From Opitutales bacterium (GTDB lineage Bacteria > Verrucomicrobiota > Verrucomicrobiia > Opitutales > Opitutaceae): DNA of 8,392 nucleotides. Below are positions 6,721 to 8,392 of the stretch, in pieces; the first letter of the stretch is position 1; every line of letters begins with the position of its first letter. The stretch covers positions 1-8,392 of the forward strand of contig JAJFLS010000337.1 of NCBI GenBank assembly GCA_021772595.1, read 5' to 3'. Made by a program: the position numbers and the translations under genes. The notes beneath the pieces were generated by a model. It was not told the origin of the DNA. It ran no database searches and saw only the letters and a program-made list of their open reading frames with translations.

Positions 6721-7707
6721 TTACCTCACATTTTTCGCCACGATCAGCTGGCTCATGGAAAACACTTGCGGAGACGAAGGATCCACGTCGATGCGAACCG
6801 CGTGCATATTGCGAGAGCCGAACACCTCGAGGCGCGTGAAGTTTTCGATGCTGTCTCGCTCGGTTCCTTTGCGCATCAGCGGCTTGTCCACTCGATAGTA
6901 ATGCGAGTCTCCGTGAGTCAATAGCACCGGTTTTCCATACGCCAATGTCCGCTCACGGAGCTGCTTCAGAAATCGCGAGAACCCTGGGTTCGGCTTCTGG
7001 TCCTTCTCCTTCCGCTCCTTGAACGGGTTCCCGTGGATAAACACCGCCACTGCAGGAGCTTCCGACTCGGCCGCATCGTCGAATACCTTGTCCAGCCACG
7101 CCTCGTTCGCCTCGTCGCGAGCGCGGTACTCGTCCATCGCCCCGCGTACGTCGCGCTGCCGATTGTTCTGGCTTCCGACAATGTGAAGCGTCGCGAACAC
7201 CACGCCTTCTTTCGCCCACATTCGATTCTCCGCAAAGGTCGCCCATTTAGGATCGTCCGACTGGACCGAGAGCTCGAATGCGTCGCCTCCGCCGAGGGTT
7301 TTGGCATCGGAGAAAAATAGTTTCCGGACCAACGACAGCCGATCGAGCGGATCCATACTTCCAGCAGCTAGCCGGTGGCAATCCGTCCACTCATTGTCGC
7401 CCGGAGTGTAAATAAGCGGATGATCGAATCGCTCGAAGCTCTTCCAGATTCGCTCGTAGCTTTCGTCGGAACAAAGCGACGAACCGGATTTCGTATCGCC
7501 GACATGCACCGTGAACGCGGGCTGCTCCGCGTTGACCACGTCAATTACGTTATCGAAACGAGGATAATCCTCCGGTAAATAATACGGCATATCCCCCAAC
7601 GCGCAGAAATGGAATTTCTCGGCGGCGTGTAGCGAGAATCCTAATACGAAAAAAATAGGGACGCCCATTCCCAGGCGCTTGAAGATGCGAGACCGACTGA
7701 TTTGCAT
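6721..7707 (-). CDS. Secreted calcineurin-like metallophosphoesterase
   Basis: This 328-residue protein begins with a likely Sec signal peptide (basic MQISRSRIFKRLG, hydrophobic MGVPIFFVLGFSL, cleavage near HAA at 27-29), so it should act outside the cytoplasm. The mature part has the order of metal-site motifs expected of calcineurin-like phosphoesterases: ALGDMPYY (Asp39), VHVGDTKSG (Asp71), YTPGDNEWTDCHR (from 100), FIHGNPF (His225) and LTHGDSHYYRV (His265, His269). Usual forms are DxH, GD, GNHE and GHxH, so the first lacks His and the third reads GDNE; activity and substrate are not known. Cys79 and Cys110 could form a disulfide. ATG 7707 is chosen because it starts the signal peptide. 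The frame continues to 7833, but that part translates the REP palindrome. No clear ribosome site precedes 7707. Confidence 0.75.
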   Translation of the reverse strand: MQISRSRIFKRLGMGVPIFFVLGFSLHAAEKFHFCALGDMPYYLPEDYPRFDNVIDVVNAEQPAFTVHVGDTKSGSSLCSDESYERIWKSFERFDHPLIYTPGDNEWTDCHRLAAGSMDPLDRLSLVRKLFFSDAKTLGGGDAFELSVQSDDPKWATFAENRMWAKEGVVFATLHIVGSQNNRQRDVRGAMDEYRARDEANEAWLDKVFDDAAESEAPAVAVFIHGNPFKERKEKDQKPNPGFSRFLKQLRERTLAYGKPVLLTHGDSHYYRVDKPLMRKGTERDSIENFTRLEVFGSRNMHAVRIDVDPSSPQVFSMSQLIVAKNVR

Positions 7708-7800
7708 AAACGGCGTTCTAGCTCGAGCCTCGTGAAAGGCAAGGCTCGGGGAATGGCCGACAATTCGGCGAAAACATCCCACTGGACGCATATTCCCAAT

Positions 7801-7828
7801 TGTAGGAGCCTGCTTGCAGGCTCCTACA
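7801..7828. repeat. REP-type perfect palindrome, 13-bp stem
   Basis: TGTAGGAGCCTGC and GCAGGCTCCTACA are separated by TT. The GTAGGAGC head and the CTTGC centre closely resemble the REP elements of Pseudomonas species as I remember them, though here the stem extends through the head. It forms the left half of a doublet with the unit at 7842-7868, with GTAG and CTAC at the outer ends and 67 nt in total. The strong hairpin could also attenuate transcription between gltA and the phosphoesterase gene. Confidence 0.7.
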
Positions 7829-7841
7829 GCCAAATCGACTC

Positions 7842-7868
7842 GGCTGCTTAGGGATAAGCAGCCCTACC
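7842..7868 (-). repeat. REP unit, same family as the 6613-6685 pair
   Basis: GGCTGCTTA, loop GGGA and TAAGCAGCC form a perfect 9-bp stem, followed by CTACC, so the GTAG head lies on the minus strand. Apart from a compensating T-to-C and A-to-G change in the stem, the sequence equals the right-hand unit at 6659-6685. Paired changes that keep the stem suggest the structure is under selection. Confidence 0.75.
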
Positions 7869-7984
7869 TTTATTCTACAAATCGAATTCGGAACGACGCA
7901 GTCGCTCCGCTACCGGTGGCTGATTCCGCTGAGCGTATACGCGTCAACTTAAACCTAAACAGTTGGCGCCATTGCAGATCACAC

Positions 7985-8016
7985 GCCGAAGCCTCGGCTA
8001 CGCGAAGAACTCGCGT
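7985..8016. other. Two adjacent small hairpins
   Basis: GCCGA and TCGGC (loop AGCC, 7985-7998) are followed at once by ACGCGA and TCGCGT (loop AGAAC, 8000-8016). On the plus strand GGTTTTC follows the second. They lie 74-105 nt after the gltA stop and may be part of a structured gltA 3' region. No strong U-tract follows in the gltA direction. Confidence 0.3.
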
Positions 8017-8041
8017 GGTTTTCAGACGATTTCCGTTAAGA

Positions 8042-8069
8042 CGACGCCTATCCGCTCAGCGGGACGTCG
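8042..8069 (-). terminator. Possible gltA terminator hairpin without a U-tract
   Basis: Outer arms CGACG (8042-8046) and CGTCG (8065-8069) enclose inner arms CCGCT and AGCGG separated by one base. The structure lies about 20 nt after the gltA stop. In the gltA direction it is followed by TCTTAACGG rather than a run of T, so it would be a weak intrinsic terminator or an RNA-end stabiliser. Confidence 0.3.
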
Positions 8070-8089
8070 CTCAGGCCGATTCGCCGAAT

Positions 8090-8392
8090 CTATTGCGCCG
8101 CCACTGTTCCGCGGTCGCTCATCGGGACGAAGTCGCGCAATGCGGGGCCTTGGTAAATCTGGCGCGGGCGGTTGATCTTGCCCTTTGGCTGCGTGGCGAC
8201 TTCGTGCCAGTTGGCCACCCAGCCCGACATACGCCCGATGGCGAACATAACAGTGAACATGTCCAGGGGAATGCCGATGGCCCGCATCATGATTCCGCTG
8301 TAGAAATCGACGTTCGGGTAGAGATTACGGCTAATGAAGTAATCATCCTTCAGAGCAGCCTGTTCGAGATTGCGAGCGATATCCAAGCAAGG
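8090..8392 (-). CDS. gltA: Citrate synthase, C-terminal end (5' part beyond window)
   Basis: Citrate synthase joins oxaloacetate and acetyl-CoA to form citrate, the entry step of the TCA cycle. Only the last 100 residues are in the window, and the frame is open to the right edge. They align by eye with the E. coli GltA C-terminus: the LEQAALKDDYF stretch, LYPNVDFYSGIMMRAIGIP with the catalytic Asp of VDFYSG, MFTVMFAIGRMSGWVANWHE with a citrate-binding Arg, and INRPRQIYQGP with the second. This is the type II, hexameric-type bacterial form. The tail after RDFVPM (SDRGTVAAQ) differs from E. coli. The stop is TAG. It is on the same strand as the phosphoesterase gene, but the 382-nt gap with palindromes argues against one operon. 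Confidence 0.95.
   Translation of the reverse strand, partial: PCLDIARNLEQAALKDDYFISRNLYPNVDFYSGIMMRAIGIPLDMFTVMFAIGRMSGWVANWHEVATQPKGKINRPRQIYQGPALRDFVPMSDRGTVAAQ

Larger units (their letters stand above)
7708..8089. other. Gene-free region upstream of the phosphoesterase gene and downstream of gltA
   Basis: I find no convincing gene in these 382 bases on either strand. They hold two REP-type palindromes (7801-7828 and 7842-7868), a perfect 10-bp palindrome GCGTATACGC at 7933-7942, and three small hairpins nearer gltA (7985-8016 and 8042-8069). A promoter for the phosphoesterase gene should lie here, but I cannot point to a good hexamer pair. A short plus-strand frame (7963-8175) overlaps gltA in antisense and resembles no protein. 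Confidence 0.6.

Noticed and set aside
7708..7833. 42-codon upstream extension of the phosphoesterase gene
   Set aside because: It would place the signal peptide in the interior and translates the REP palindrome at 7801-7828.
6580..7868. CRISPR array made of the repeated palindromes
   Set aside because: Units are few, in inverted rather than direct orientation, and about 1.2 kb apart; there are no regular spacers or cas genes.

Overview
This window looks like a piece of a bacterial chromosome of moderate GC content. Gene content and protein style suggest Verrucomicrobiota, perhaps Opitutae-like: a compact pdxJ-acpS-nnr-dprA block, a GH42-like exported glycosidase, a VC0807-family membrane protein and GTAG-headed REP palindromes. 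That placement is inference; there is no rRNA or other phylogenetic marker here to fix it. I see no tRNA, rRNA, CRISPR array, transposase or prophage gene.

Layout from left to right. Positions 1-1734 hold, on the minus strand, most of a large exported glycoside hydrolase related to GH42 beta-galactosidases; its C-terminus runs off the left edge. Its upstream region has a near-perfect 18-bp palindrome (1791-1808) that could be an operator. Positions 1834-5769 are a tightly packed minus-strand block read in the order pdxJ (vitamin B6 synthesis), acpS (activation of acyl carrier protein), nnr (bifunctional NAD(P)HX repair enzyme) and dprA (DNA processing protein of natural transformation). The genes are 18 nt apart or overlap (4 nt and about 23 nt), so co-transcription is very likely.

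An 81-nt divergent spacer separates pdxJ from a plus-strand VC0807-family membrane protein gene (5851-6579). This gene converges on a minus-strand gene for a secreted calcineurin-like phosphoesterase (6721-7707). The convergent gap holds an inverted pair of REP units with outward GTAG heads (a REPIN, 6613-6685). A second, chimeric pair of the same size class lies just upstream of the phosphoesterase gene (7801-7868). After a gene-free stretch with several small hairpins, the window ends in the 3' end of the citrate synthase gene gltA (8090-8392, minus strand).

Most of the window is housekeeping. The block genes share no single pathway, although pdxJ, acpS and nnr all make or repair cofactors or their protein carriers. 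The less ordinary items are the two REPIN-like elements, the GH42-like lipoprotein with a non-canonical acid/base motif, and the phosphoesterase with an altered metal-site signature. I found no convincing new defence, mobile or biosynthetic system.
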